DNA of 36,271 nt from a virus: positions 1-36,271 of IMG/VR virus record IMGVR_UViG_3300042562_000386; one strand, written 5' to 3'. The translations under genes were made by a program, and so were the position numbers. How positions within the stretch are numbered: position 1 is the stretch's first letter; each line of letters opens with the position of its first letter. Below, piece by piece: positions 1 through 7,163 of the stretch. Below the pieces are notes generated by a model. It was not told the origin of the DNA. It was given only the letters and a program-made list of their open reading frames with translations, and did no database searches.

Positions 1-111
1 CATTAGATGCTTATTTTACTGCATTGGCAGTACCAGCTACAACCCTTGCAGTCACCGATAGATTAGCACTAAGAGTATTTGTAAATACATCGGGCAGAAC
101 TATTGAACTAC
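1..111. repeat. Terminal direct repeat, left copy (assembly overlap)
   Basis: These 111 bases are identical to 36161-36271. The reading frame of the tail-fibre gene passes through the repeat without interruption, so joining the ends restores one gene. This is what a circular or circularly permuted molecule looks like after assembly. A real short terminal repeat on packaged DNA cannot be excluded from sequence alone, but a repeat in mid-gene is more simply an assembly overlap. Confidence 0.95.
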
Positions 112-881
112 ATACTGAGAATGGTCATTTATGTCAAGTTATTACAACATTCTCAACTGGTCTTAACTCATTAAACGGCTTAACTGCTCAAGTGCAGAAC
201 TTAGCAGTTGGAATAGCAGGCACTGACTTTGCGATTAACTCCACAAGTGCGACTCATACCTTTAACCTACCAACTGCAAGTGCTGCCAACAGAGGAGCAT
301 TAAGTGTTGCTGACTTCACAACTTTTGCGGCCAAGCAGGATGCTCTGGTTAGCGGCACAAACATCAAGACAATCAACTCGACTTCATTGCTTGGCAGTGG
401 CAACATAACCATTGCATCATTGGGAGTATACAAGAGCACAACCGATGGAGCTGCATCGAGTGGAACTGCAAACACATTAAGTCAATCATTCCTTGTTACT
501 GGCAACTCGGTTGTCGCAGGCAACATCCTAGAGTTTAAGCTTAGAGGACGAAAGACGGGAGCAGCTAATATATACACCATTAGAATATACGCAAACTCTG
601 CAAACAACTTAACTGGTGCAGTTTTGCTTGGCGTTTATTCGGGTAATCAAACGGGAGCATTCGGTCAGCAAATGGTAAGAACTGCGGCGGTTAAAAATGC
701 AACAACCAACACAGAGATGATGTCTGTTGCAGTTACCAATGTCGCAACTGACTTTCAAAATACTACATTCTCAGCAATCGCTGTTGATTGGACAACCGAC
801 AAGTACATAATCGGAGCAGTTCAGAATGGCTCTGCAACAGACTCATCTGTAATCTCACTAATATCAATGACAATTATATGA
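1..881 (+). CDS. Tail fibre protein, C-terminal part (continues from 34498)
   Basis: This is the 3' part of the gene that starts at 34498. The frame is open from base 3 and no start codon is needed; a TTG at 24 is not a real start. Joined to 34498-36160 it gives 847 residues. This part holds a second fibre-type motif (ALSVADFTTFAAKQDAL) followed by SLLGSGNI, phrases that recur in Bacteroidota phage fibres. The C-terminal ~200 residues are rich in T, N, A and S and look beta-stranded, so they are likely to be the receptor-binding end. It uses GGC, AGC and AAC codons more than most neighbours, consistent with module exchange. The stop overlaps the next ATG (ATGA at 878). Confidence 0.85.
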   Translation, partial: LDAYFTALAVPATTLAVTDRLALRVFVNTSGRTIELHTENGHLCQVITTFSTGLNSLNGLTAQVQNLAVGIAGTDFAINSTSATHTFNLPTASAANRGALSVADFTTFAAKQDALVSGTNIKTINSTSLLGSGNITIASLGVYKSTTDGAASSGTANTLSQSFLVTGNSVVAGNILEFKLRGRKTGAANIYTIRIYANSANNLTGAVLLGVYSGNQTGAFGQQMVRTAAVKNATTNTEMMSVAVTNVATDFQNTTFSAIAVDWTTDKYIIGAVQNGSATDSSVISLISMTII

Positions 882-1096
882 TAGACATAACTCTTGAAGG
901 CGGCTACGTGACCTTCTATTCATCGGTAATAGGTGCGATTGCATCTAATGTGGAATCTGTTGAGGTGGTAGATGATATGTGCGTTCACTTAGGAACTAAT
1001 GTAGGTGTGTTCTTAATCAATGTAAATCAGTTTACCTTTAATGGCATCAAGTTCACCGATTCAACTAAAGCATATACATACATAACTAATAACTAA
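878..1096 (+). CDS. Small fibre-associated hypothetical protein (72 aa)
   Basis: The start is the ATG at 878, which overlaps the fibre stop as ATGA. An earlier in-frame ATG at 788 would bury 90 bases in the fibre gene and is less likely. The product (MIDITLEGGYVTFYSSVIG...) has alternating hydrophobic and polar residues, suggesting short beta strands, and no membrane segment or catalytic motif. Its position right after the fibre suggests an accessory or chaperone of fibre assembly, but I do not recognise a family. Confidence 0.6.
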   Translation: MIDITLEGGYVTFYSSVIGAIASNVESVEVVDDMCVHLGTNVGVFLINVNQFTFNGIKFTDSTKAYTYITNN

Positions 1097-1100
1097 ACAA

Positions 1101-1619
1101 ATGGCTGGAGTAAAAATTACCGACTTAGAAACATTACTTGAAGCAGCAAGTGATGACTTGCTTTATATTGTGGATGTCAATGATAATACAGAAAGTCCAC
1201 AAGGAACATCTAAAAAGATTCAAGTTCAAAACATCGCTACTGCTATTGGATTGGAAAGTGGAAGCTACACTCCGACAATTAGCGGATATGTGAATGGCAT
1301 TGGTGCAAGTTTAAACGCTGCAACATATATTCGAGTTGGAAACGTGGCAACCGTTTCTGTACAATTGGAGATAACAATGGATTTTGGTGAAACAACTGGC
1401 GCATTTGAAATTGAACTTCCAGTTGCATCTAACTTTACAACTATTAAGCAATGTTTCGGCTTAATGCAATGGTCATATAATGGCACATTGGCAGAGATTG
1501 TAGGGCTATCAATTGGTGCAGAAACGACAAACAACACTTGCCTTGTTGATATTACAACTGCAAATGCTGAAGCAGCAATGCCTTACTGCACAATCCAATT
1601 CCAATATGAAATCCTCTAA
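1101..1619 (+). CDS. Small tail-fibre-like structural protein (172 aa)
   Basis: The N-terminus (MAGVKITDLETLLEAASDDL, then LYIVDV and a TSKKI stretch) is a common opening of phage structural proteins in Bacteroidota phages: a short lead, a D-rich 'value' phrase and then a fibre shaft. The rest is beta-rich with GSYTPTISG near residue 54. No enzyme motif is visible. It sits between fibre and endolysin genes and ends in TAATG, coupling it to the endolysin. A short tail fibre or fibre-tip protein is the best guess. Confidence 0.6.
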   Translation: MAGVKITDLETLLEAASDDLLYIVDVNDNTESPQGTSKKIQVQNIATAIGLESGSYTPTISGYVNGIGASLNAATYIRVGNVATVSVQLEITMDFGETTGAFEIELPVASNFTTIKQCFGLMQWSYNGTLAEIVGLSIGAETTNNTCLVDITTANAEAAMPYCTIQFQYEIL

Positions 1620-2077
1620 TGAACATAAGTAAGACTGGTATTCAGTTGGTCAAAGACTTTGAAGGTCTTAGGCTGAATGCATATAGGTGTTCAGCCAATG
1701 TGCCTACAATTGGCTATGGTTCGTGCTTTTATCCCGACAAATCAAATGTCAAAATGGGAGATGTATTGCGTGACAAAGAAGAGGCTGAGATATTATTGAT
1801 TAATACCCTTGAAGACTACGATATTTACGTAAGTAAGTACACCAAGTCAGTCAAGTTAACCCAATATCAGTTTGATGCATTGGTATCATTTGCCTTTAAT
1901 GTTGGTTTAGGCAATCTCAGTAAGTCTACATTACTCAAGATGGTACTTAGTAACCCAAATGACCCTAAGATAGCAGCAGAGTTCTTGAAATGGAATCGTG
2001 GTGGTGGTGTAGTGTTGAAAGGTTTGACCAAAAGAAGGCAAAAAGAAGCAGAACTATATTTCAAGAAGGTCGTATAG
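1619..2077 (+). CDS. Endolysin, GH24 (T4-type) lysozyme
   Basis: This is a muramidase that cuts the glycan strands of peptidoglycan at the end of infection. At 152 residues it has the usual length of a single-domain phage lysozyme. The catalytic pattern E-x8-D/C-x5-T is present as E15 (in FEGLRLNAY), C24 and T30 (in PTIGYG). C24 takes the position of T4 Asp20; an E-C-T triad is known in P1 Lyz. Later family phrases are visible: QFDALVSFAFNVG (about 83-95) and a C-terminal GLTKRRQKEAELY. There is no signal peptide or SAR segment, so export should need a holin, and the next gene is a candidate. The start is set by the TAATG overlap with the previous stop. Confidence 0.93.
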   Translation: MNISKTGIQLVKDFEGLRLNAYRCSANVPTIGYGSCFYPDKSNVKMGDVLRDKEEAEILLINTLEDYDIYVSKYTKSVKLTQYQFDALVSFAFNVGLGNLSKSTLLKMVLSNPNDPKIAAEFLKWNRGGGVVLKGLTKRRQKEAELYFKKVV

Positions 2078-2083
2078 TAGTTT

Positions 2084-2293
2084 ATGGCTATCGACCCTAA
2101 GAAATTCAAACAAATAGCTGACTTACTTATGGTGTATTGGCACTTGACTATTGGTTCACTCATATCTGTGGTTGGTTTTTGGCTATTCTTTACTAAGAAG
2201 ATAGACAAGGAGTCATTTGCATATATCATTGGTGCAGTAGTGACCTTAAAATGGGTGTGGAAACCATCTGAGAAAGGAGGTTCAGATGTTTGA
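2084..2293 (+). CDS. Small membrane protein, holin candidate (69 aa)
   Basis: Two hydrophobic segments are visible, at about residues 20-36 (HLTIGSLISVVGFWLFF) and 45-59 (FAYIIGAVVTLKWVW), separated by a charged turn (TKKIDKES), with a short charged C-terminus. Two membrane helices, small size and a place just after the endolysin are the usual signs of a class II-like holin, which would form holes that release the endolysin. No family-specific motif was recognised, so function rests on topology and position. Confidence 0.6.
   Translation: MAIDPKKFKQIADLLMVYWHLTIGSLISVVGFWLFFTKKIDKESFAYIIGAVVTLKWVWKPSEKGGSDV
2273..2280 (+). promoter_or_regulatory. Shine-Dalgarno sequence before the 2286 gene
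   Basis: AAAGGAGG lies 5 bases before the ATG at 2286. A perfect Shine-Dalgarno is striking here because other starts in the window are preceded by A/T-rich sequence without one. It also encodes the end of the holin candidate (EKGG), so it may be partly fortuitous. Confidence 0.5.
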
Positions 2294-2774
2294 AGCAGTT
2301 AAGGACACCATCCATTCACAATTTAAGGTAACTTATGACACAAGTTACACTATAAATCGTAAGGAAGTCAAGCAACCTGAACCATTTATGTTCATCAATC
2401 ACTATATGGGTGACACATCGATGTACATTTACAAAAATCAATGGGGTGAGACACTATATGTTGATAAAGAAATCACTAAATTTGAAGCGAAAGAAGAGGT
2501 AGAAGTTGAGCCAATACCAGTAATACCATTTAGAGCATCAGATACCATACAACCTTGTGATGCTAAGTGGTTAATTAAGGGTAAAAAGTTAGAACTAAAA
2601 CCTTATTCTATACAAAAATGTAATAATAAGATGGTTCAAGACTACTTATATAGTGATTTATCTAACTCAATTGTAATGATGTTGATGTTACTTGCTACCT
2701 CAATTTGGTTATATAGGTCTACATTCTACTGGTTAGATATGATTCGTAAGATTAACAAGATAGTTAAGAGTTAA
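2286..2774 (+). CDS. Hypothetical protein with C-terminal membrane segment (162 aa)
   Basis: I do not recognise this protein. It has a soluble, proline- and acid-rich N-terminal ~125 residues, including a run EAKEEVEVEPIPVIP (about 63-77), and one strong hydrophobic segment near 129-148 (IVMMLMLLATSIWLYRSTF) followed by a basic tail. It overlaps the holin candidate by 8 bases. Its place in the lysis cluster suggests an envelope-located accessory lysis protein, but the sequence does not prove this. Confidence 0.6.
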   Translation: MFEAVKDTIHSQFKVTYDTSYTINRKEVKQPEPFMFINHYMGDTSMYIYKNQWGETLYVDKEITKFEAKEEVEVEPIPVIPFRASDTIQPCDAKWLIKGKKLELKPYSIQKCNNKMVQDYLYSDLSNSIVMMLMLLATSIWLYRSTFYWLDMIRKINKIVKS

Positions 2775-2777
2775 TCA

Positions 2778-3347
2778 ATGTCAGCAATATACATCTTAGC
2801 CAATTCTATTGACTTGTTGTATGTAGTTTCTGACTATGAGGGTAAGATAGTTAGTTCTAATGACCTCTTCAAAGAGTATTCATCTCACATCAAACCTAAG
2901 AAGGTAAGTGATATCATAACAGATGATACTGAGTTAGATGATTATGTACAATCTGTTAAGAGAGCCATTGAGATTACACCTAACCCAGTAAGAATATATG
3001 CACGAACTAAGCAGAAAAATAGTGGGTTAAGGTGGGTGTTGTGGAACTGCTACGCTATACTTGGTTCACTACACTTTATTGGTTTTCAAATAACAGATGT
3101 GACATCAATCACCAGCCACGAACACGAGAAGCAAAAGCAGTTACTTGAGGAGTTTAGATTTATGCTATCTCACGAACTAAGGCAGCCTTTAACATCAGTT
3201 GCTGGAGTGGTTAAGTTGCTGCTTGATAAAGAGGGTAAGATGGAAGATTTAGAGCAGACTGAACTACTCAAGATGGTTGATGATTCAATGAAAAGACTTG
3301 ATGAATCAATATACGCATTAGTTAAGAAAGCAACAAGGCAATTATGA
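2778..3347 (+). CDS. PAS domain plus histidine phosphotransfer (DHp/HisKA) protein without ATPase domain
   Basis: Residues ~5-112 read as a PAS domain: DLLYVVSDYEGKIVSSND at the start and WNCYAILGSLHFIGFQITDV as the final strands. A short linker helix (HEHEKQKQLLEEF) leads into a clear HisKA H-box, FMLSHELRQPLTSVAGVVKL, with H132 the phospho-acceptor and the usual E-L-R/x-P-L after it. A second helix (about 162-187) completes the two-helix dimerisation domain, and the protein then stops at 189. The N, G1, F and G2 boxes of the HATPase domain are absent, so it cannot autophosphorylate alone. By family knowledge it could form dimers with host kinases, accept or drain phosphate, or block signalling. 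No membrane segment is seen. It overlaps the next gene by ATGA. Confidence 0.85.
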   Translation: MSAIYILANSIDLLYVVSDYEGKIVSSNDLFKEYSSHIKPKKVSDIITDDTELDDYVQSVKRAIEITPNPVRIYARTKQKNSGLRWVLWNCYAILGSLHFIGFQITDVTSITSHEHEKQKQLLEEFRFMLSHELRQPLTSVAGVVKLLLDKEGKMEDLEQTELLKMVDDSMKRLDESIYALVKKATRQL

Positions 3348-3544
3348 GAGAATGTACTTTACCAATGGATGAAGAAGAAGCAGATGAAAGACTGCTAATT
3401 GTGGTGAAGCATTATGTGACTGAGAGAGAAATGCCAATCTATGTAGCTAAGAATGTATTGAGGTCAAACCTAAGAGATAAGTCATGCTTTGAATTAAAGT
3501 GGGAAAAGTTCATTAAGTTAATTGGTGGTTATGGTATCAAATAA
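3344..3544 (+). CDS. Hypothetical small protein (66 aa)
   Basis: A charged protein starting with an acidic patch (MDEEEADE) and carrying a helical middle. No motif was recognised. The ATG overlaps the stop of the PAS-DHp gene as ATGA, so the two are probably translated together. It is about the size of a receiver-interacting or phosphotransfer accessory, but it has no conserved Asp/Lys receiver pattern, so no function is assigned. Confidence 0.5.
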   Translation: MRECTLPMDEEEADERLLIVVKHYVTEREMPIYVAKNVLRSNLRDKSCFELKWEKFIKLIGGYGIK

Positions 3545-4208
3545 ATTTGATTCAATTGATAAGGTGTTGATGATTGTTGGTGGTATGGTTATGCTGCTTA
3601 TCTTCATTCATACTTGTGGAATGAATGGTCAACTTACTATTGACTATCGTAAGATGAAAGAAGAGGTGCAGAATTATAAGGTGCAGCACATGGCAGACTC
3701 AAGTAAGTTGATTAGTCAGGCGGTCAACTATCAATCTGAAATTGATTCAAGAGATATGGCAATTAAGTTGTTAGCCATTCGCAATCCTAAAGAGGTAGTC
3801 AAGATTAAGTATAAGACCATCGTTAAAACCAAGATTCAACTTGCTGAACCTATCACAATTGATTCAAGCAATTACATTAAGCTACCACTTGAATTCTCAG
3901 ATTATAATGAGTGGTATTCGATTGATGGAAAAATTGACTCTATAGGAAGCCTTGTAATAGACTCAATTATATCAAGTGGTACTTTGAGCTATTCGGTAGG
4001 AGATACGTTAAGAGATGGTTTATTTAATAGGTTACTGAGAAAAAAGGATAGTGTAGTTAGATTGCACATTGATAATCCTACTATGTCAATCACTAACCTT
4101 TCCAATATCTACGTTAAGAAAGAAACCAAGTGGTATGAATCTACTGCATTTAAGATAGGTGTTGGTGTTTTATTGGGTATTGGATTGAGTAGCCAACTAA
4201 TCAAATAG
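3531..4208 (+). CDS. Envelope protein with N- and C-terminal hydrophobic segments, spanin-like candidate (225 aa)
   Basis: I chose the ATG at 3531; an upstream TTG at 3522 only adds three residues. Layout: one strong membrane segment at about 12-30 (VLMIVGGMVMLLIFIHTCG), a coiled-coil-like stretch (about 37-75, RKMKEEVQNYKVQHMADS), a beta-rich middle and a glycine-rich hydrophobic end (FKIGVGVLLGIGLSSQLI). This resembles the widespread Bacteroidota phage protein with N-terminal anchor, coiled coil and terminal hydrophobic helix next to lysins. An inner-membrane spanin role is plausible; homology is not shown. It is the last gene before the 4209-4361 promoter region. Confidence 0.6.
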   Translation: MVSNKFDSIDKVLMIVGGMVMLLIFIHTCGMNGQLTIDYRKMKEEVQNYKVQHMADSSKLISQAVNYQSEIDSRDMAIKLLAIRNPKEVVKIKYKTIVKTKIQLAEPITIDSSNYIKLPLEFSDYNEWYSIDGKIDSIGSLVIDSIISSGTLSYSVGDTLRDGLFNRLLRKKDSVVRLHIDNPTMSITNLSNIYVKKETKWYESTAFKIGVGVLLGIGLSSQLIK

Positions 4209-4267
4209 TAAAGTTTTGTATTTCATTATCAATCAGTTACGCAATGTAAGTAAAAATAATCGTGTTT

Positions 4268-4312
4268 ATTTTGATTGAGGTATTGCAGAATCAAAATATA
4301 GTTTTACATTTG
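4268..4312 (+). promoter_or_regulatory. Promoter with overlapping 9-bp inverted repeat (early promoter 1)
   Basis: A -33 TTG at 4283-4285 and a -7 TACATTTG at 4305-4312 are separated by 19 bases, matching flavobacterial TTG-N17-23-TAnnTTTG. ATTTTGATT (4268-4276) and AATCAAAAT (4289-4297) form a perfect 9-bp inverted repeat that brackets the -33 box, as an operator for a dimeric regulator would. The whole block is closely repeated at 11580-11619 and in part at 31494-31512. It should drive 4362 onward. Confidence 0.75.
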
Positions 4313-4361
4313 CCCTACCAATCAATCACAAAACATTTACTCACTCACTAAATCAAACATT

Positions 4362-4505
4362 ATGAACATAGAACAATACATCACAGAACAAGTTGAAAAA
4401 GGCTTCATTGCAATGGTAAAAATTGAAATGCTTTTAAGTGGCAAATCATTTGAAGAAAGCAAGAAACTTGTAAAACAAGCATTAAAAGAACAAGGATTAA
4501 TCTAA
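4362..4505 (+). CDS. Small helical protein (47 aa), first gene after early promoter
   Basis: ATG at 4362, stop TAA at 4503-4505. The product begins MNIEQYITEQVEKGFIAMVK and continues as a lysine- and glutamate-rich amphipathic protein ending ALKEQGLI. It is the first reading frame after the strong promoter at 4283-4312 and is followed by a hairpin, which supports it as a real early protein despite its size. No family was recognised. Early small phage proteins of this kind often target host functions, but nothing in the sequence identifies a target. Confidence 0.6.
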   Translation: MNIEQYITEQVEKGFIAMVKIEMLLSGKSFEESKKLVKQALKEQGLI

Positions 4506-4512
4506 CCTAATC

Positions 4513-4540
4513 AGGGAGGCTAAGGTCTCCCTATATTTTC
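4513..4540 (+). terminator. Hairpin, weak terminator or processing site
   Basis: AGGGAG (4513-4518) pairs with CTCCCT (4527-4532) across an 8-base loop, followed by ATATTTTC. The stem is 6 bp and the T-tract is interrupted, so it is probably a partial terminator or RNA-stability element rather than a strong stop. Confidence 0.5.
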
Positions 4541-4581
4541 ATTTCTAAATTTCTAATCAATCAATCTATAATTCATAAACT

Positions 4582-4875
4582 ATGAACACATCAACTATTT
4601 TCAAACTTGTAGAGGGTAACACCTATTTTCACTATGACCATCTTAATGGTTCAATGGTTTCAATTGTAAACGATGGATGCTATAGCGGAATCTTTACCCG
4701 ATGCGATTCTAATTGTGCGGTAATGGCTCGTCAGTTCCACAAAGAAGAGTATCACAATGTACCTCTTATCTATCGTGACTATGTTGCAGTATCTAATGAT
4801 GAATATATTTTAGCATTTGATAAGGCAATGGCTAAGTTAGAAGAGGCTGCACACATCATGTTTAAATCACTTTAA
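4582..4875 (+). CDS. Hypothetical protein (97 aa)
   Basis: Starts MNTSTIFKLVEGNTYFHYDH, with a mixed alpha/beta pattern and a C-terminal helix (DKAMAKLEEAAHIMF). Three cysteines (in NDGCYS and RCDSNC) do not form a recognisable zinc site. It lies between the early promoter and the SSB-like gene, with a 27-base gap to the latter, so it is early by position. No function can be assigned. Confidence 0.6.
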   Translation: MNTSTIFKLVEGNTYFHYDHLNGSMVSIVNDGCYSGIFTRCDSNCAVMARQFHKEEYHNVPLIYRDYVAVSNDEYILAFDKAMAKLEEAAHIMFKSL

Positions 4876-4902
4876 TTTTTAATCAATAAATCCAAATCAG
4901 TT

Positions 4903-5601
4903 ATGTTACCAACTTTAAATGCTCCCATCGGTGGAGACTCAAATTACTCAAACAAGATAGCCCCAGTAGGAATGCATCTTGCACGTATCTACCAAATCAT
5001 TGACTTAGGAACTACAGAGCAAACTGGTCAGTTTGGTGGTAAGAAGAGAAAGGTACAAGTCCTTTTTGAACTACCATTAGAGACGGCAATCTTTGACCCT
5101 AACAAGGGTGAGCAGCCATTCTACGCACGTAATATGTACACCTTATCAATGCATGAGAAAAGCACCCTAAGAAAAGATGTTCACTCAATTGAGGGTAAGA
5201 CATTGAGTGAAGACGAGGCTAAGAAGTACAATGTATTTAGTTTAATTGGTAGAGAATGCATGGTCAACATCATTCATAAACAAAGTGGAGATAAGACATT
5301 TGCCAACATTCAAACTATTACACCATTACCTAAAGGTATGGTATGCCCACCAGCAGTTAATCCACCACTTGTATTCTCAACTCAACAACCTGACATGGTT
5401 GTGTTCAGAAGCCTACCTGAATTTGTTCAAGATAAGATTAAACTTAGTGATGAATTTATAGCTTACATGAATGCTGAGATGTCTGCTACTTATCCTAAGA
5501 TTGAAGCACTACCTACATTCAGTATTGAAAAGCCAGTTAACCCAAGTGATTTTGACTGGATGCAAGGTGACCAAGAAGACCCAACCAAACTACCATTTTA
5601 A
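4903..5601 (+). CDS. Single-stranded DNA-binding-like protein (232 aa)
   Basis: The first half has the phage SSB/DUF669-like pattern: IAPVGMHLARIYQIIDLGT, then a GGKKRKVQVLFELP strand pair, then a loop with YTLSMHEKSTLRKD. This OB-like layout is common in phage recombination clusters. The C-terminus is acidic and ends DPTKLPF, very like the DDDIPF tip by which SSBs recruit partners. It probably coats single-stranded DNA during replication and recombination. It lies directly before the recombination partner and RecE-like exonuclease genes, which fits. A strong hairpin follows at 5614-5634. Confidence 0.72.
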   Translation: MLPTLNAPIGGDSNYSNKIAPVGMHLARIYQIIDLGTTEQTGQFGGKKRKVQVLFELPLETAIFDPNKGEQPFYARNMYTLSMHEKSTLRKDVHSIEGKTLSEDEAKKYNVFSLIGRECMVNIIHKQSGDKTFANIQTITPLPKGMVCPPAVNPPLVFSTQQPDMVVFRSLPEFVQDKIKLSDEFIAYMNAEMSATYPKIEALPTFSIEKPVNPSDFDWMQGDQEDPTKLPF

Positions 5602-5613
5602 TTAATTAAATAC

Positions 5614-5634
5614 GTGGGGACGATTTGTCCCCAC
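5614..5634 (+). terminator. Perfect 8-bp hairpin after SSB-like gene
   Basis: GTGGGGAC (5614-5621) and GTCCCCAC (5627-5634) form a perfect stem with loop GATTT. There is no T-tract (TTAATAAA follows), and the ATG of the next gene is 14 bases downstream. It could slow translation of that gene, protect the upstream mRNA end, or pause RNA polymerase. Confidence 0.6.
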
Positions 5635-5648
5635 TTAATAAACTCACT

Positions 5649-6299
5649 ATGAAAGCAGAAATAACACTCAAGGTTGATTCACTCTATGAAGTGATAAATA
5701 ATCAAACAACATTAAAGACTCAGCAACTAATCAATGATGCACCATCTAAGGTAGAAGATAAACTATCTTATGACATTGTAGAGCATACTATTAAATTAGC
5801 AAATGATGTCGTTAAATCGATTGAATCGAGCCGTAAAACGATTACCGCACCATTGGATGCCTACAAGAAGCAGATAATGGAATTGGAGAAAGAAGCAACT
5901 GAACCACTCAAGAATTACATTGAATCTGCTAAGACTAAGATGTTAGCCTACAATGAAGAATTAGAAAAGGTGCAACGTGAGGCAAACGAAAAACTAAGAA
6001 TTGAATCAGAGAAAGCATTAGAAGATGCACCCATTGATGTATTCAATACATTAGCTGGTTACTTTGTTGACCAAGCAATTAGTATCAATACTGAGCAACC
6101 TAAGAACATTAGAGTGACTAAGAAAGCACGTATCTGTGGTGAAGTAAATTGGTCAATGGTACTTAATGTATTGTTTGCTGCTGAGTGTTTAGACTACCAA
6201 GAACTGCTAACACCATTAGCAAAAGCTATGGAAAAGTGCGGTGTAGTAAAGATAGATGGTATTGAAATTTACGACCATAAAACACAAGTAATTCGTTAG
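5649..6299 (+). CDS. Coiled-coil recombination-associated protein (DUF1351-like pattern, 216 aa)
   Basis: The start is the ATG at 5649, after the hairpin; a TTG at 5625 lies inside the hairpin and is rejected. Residues ~50-130 are a long helical region with the phrase ESSRKTITAPLDAYKKQI followed by EKEATEPLKNYIESAKTKM and an E/K-rich coiled coil. This resembles DUF1351-type proteins that sit beside phage recombinases and exonucleases. The C-terminal part has a TKKARICGEVNWSMV segment similar to the family's 'VP' end. It is 2 bases from the exonuclease gene and probably works with it. No annealase motif is evident. Confidence 0.6.
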   Translation: MKAEITLKVDSLYEVINNQTTLKTQQLINDAPSKVEDKLSYDIVEHTIKLANDVVKSIESSRKTITAPLDAYKKQIMELEKEATEPLKNYIESAKTKMLAYNEELEKVQREANEKLRIESEKALEDAPIDVFNTLAGYFVDQAISINTEQPKNIRVTKKARICGEVNWSMVLNVLFAAECLDYQELLTPLAKAMEKCGVVKIDGIEIYDHKTQVIR

Positions 6300-6301
6300 T
6301 T

Positions 6302-6919
6302 ATGACAAGAGACCAATTCGTTTACTTTCCAGCATTATCTTGTTCAAGAATCAAGAAACACTATACTGGTGACATCAGCTATGCAAAAGTAGCCTTAGAG
6401 TTAGGTGTTAGCCTACATCATCAGTTACTTGATTTGAAACCTGAACAGATGAACCTTGAAGCATACAATGTACACAAGGCAATATCTAACCATCCAGTAG
6501 CTAAAAGAATCATGGATGGTGCAATCAATGAGCATCCAATGATTAAAGATGTTCAAATTGGTAGACATACAATAGAAGGTAAAGCAATGTTTGATATCTA
6601 CAATCAGCAGTTAAATGTGATAGCTGATATAAAAACAACATCAGCAAAAACATTAGATGTATTTGGTTCAGATATGGTTAAGCACTATAATCACATTCAA
6701 GCAGTATGGTATTCATTAATAGCTGGAATTGACCCTAAGAACTTCTACTATATTGGAGTTACTGCAAGGTCAAAGAGAAGTGGCAGCACATCAGATAGCA
6801 TCTTAGTATATCGTCACAATGACCACGAGATAGCAGATGCATACAAGCTAATTACTGGGTATCTTGACACGAACATCAATGAACTCAAATCACATTTTAA
6901 TTCATCTTATAAATCTTGA
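6302..6919 (+). CDS. RecE-like / PD-(D/E)XK exonuclease (205 aa)
   Basis: This protein shows the PDDEXK layout of exonuclease VIII-like phage nucleases: GVSLHHQLLDL near residues 35-45 (the conserved G-x-x-x-H motif), GKAMFDI near 93-99 (first acidic residue) and IADIKTTS near 104-111 (the D-x-K core). A later helix with HYNHIQAVWYSLIAG matches the QxxxYxxL helix of the family. It is shorter than full RecE and corresponds to the nuclease domain alone. Expected role: resecting double-stranded ends for phage recombination with the SSB-like and coiled-coil neighbours. Confidence 0.8.
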   Translation: MTRDQFVYFPALSCSRIKKHYTGDISYAKVALELGVSLHHQLLDLKPEQMNLEAYNVHKAISNHPVAKRIMDGAINEHPMIKDVQIGRHTIEGKAMFDIYNQQLNVIADIKTTSAKTLDVFGSDMVKHYNHIQAVWYSLIAGIDPKNFYYIGVTARSKRSGSTSDSILVYRHNDHEIADAYKLITGYLDTNINELKSHFNSSYKS

Positions 6920-6923
6920 AGAA

Positions 6924-7163
6924 ATGAAAAAAGAAACATCAATACAAATAATACTTAGACTACTTAGTGTACACCATAAGTTAAACAAAGAATGTCCTGA
7001 AGTAATAGAAGTCATTGAAAACTATTTAGAGATTGAAAAGATGAATATATCATCTGCTTGGAATAATGGATACTTGTTAGGTAGAAATGGATTTATTCTT
7101 GAAAACTATAGCACTGGCAAAGAGTATGTTGAACAAATTTATAAGGTGACCAATGAAGGCTGA
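6924..7163 (+). CDS. Hypothetical small protein (79 aa)
   Basis: The start is taken as the ATG at 6924 (MKKETSIQIILRLLSVHHKL), 5 bases after the exonuclease stop; an upstream ATG at 6864 would overlap the exonuclease by 56 bases. The product is helical with a central NISSAWNNGYLLGRNG phrase. No family was recognised. The 3' end overlaps the next ATG by 11 bases. Confidence 0.55.
   Translation: MKKETSIQIILRLLSVHHKLNKECPEVIEVIENYLEIEKMNISSAWNNGYLLGRNGFILENYSTGKEYVEQIYKVTNEG

Noticed and set aside
254-475. Antisense frame in the fibre gene
   Set aside because: Shadow frame; no start context, and its product mirrors a real gene. The same holds for the other - strand frames, including 1867-2229, 20079-20411 and 30523-30909.
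24-881. Fibre gene starting at TTG 24
   Set aside because: The same frame continues from the other end of the window; the TTG is internal.
5246-5461. 71-aa frame inside the SSB-like gene
   Set aside because: Fully within a well-supported gene and rich in residues expected from an out-of-frame reading.
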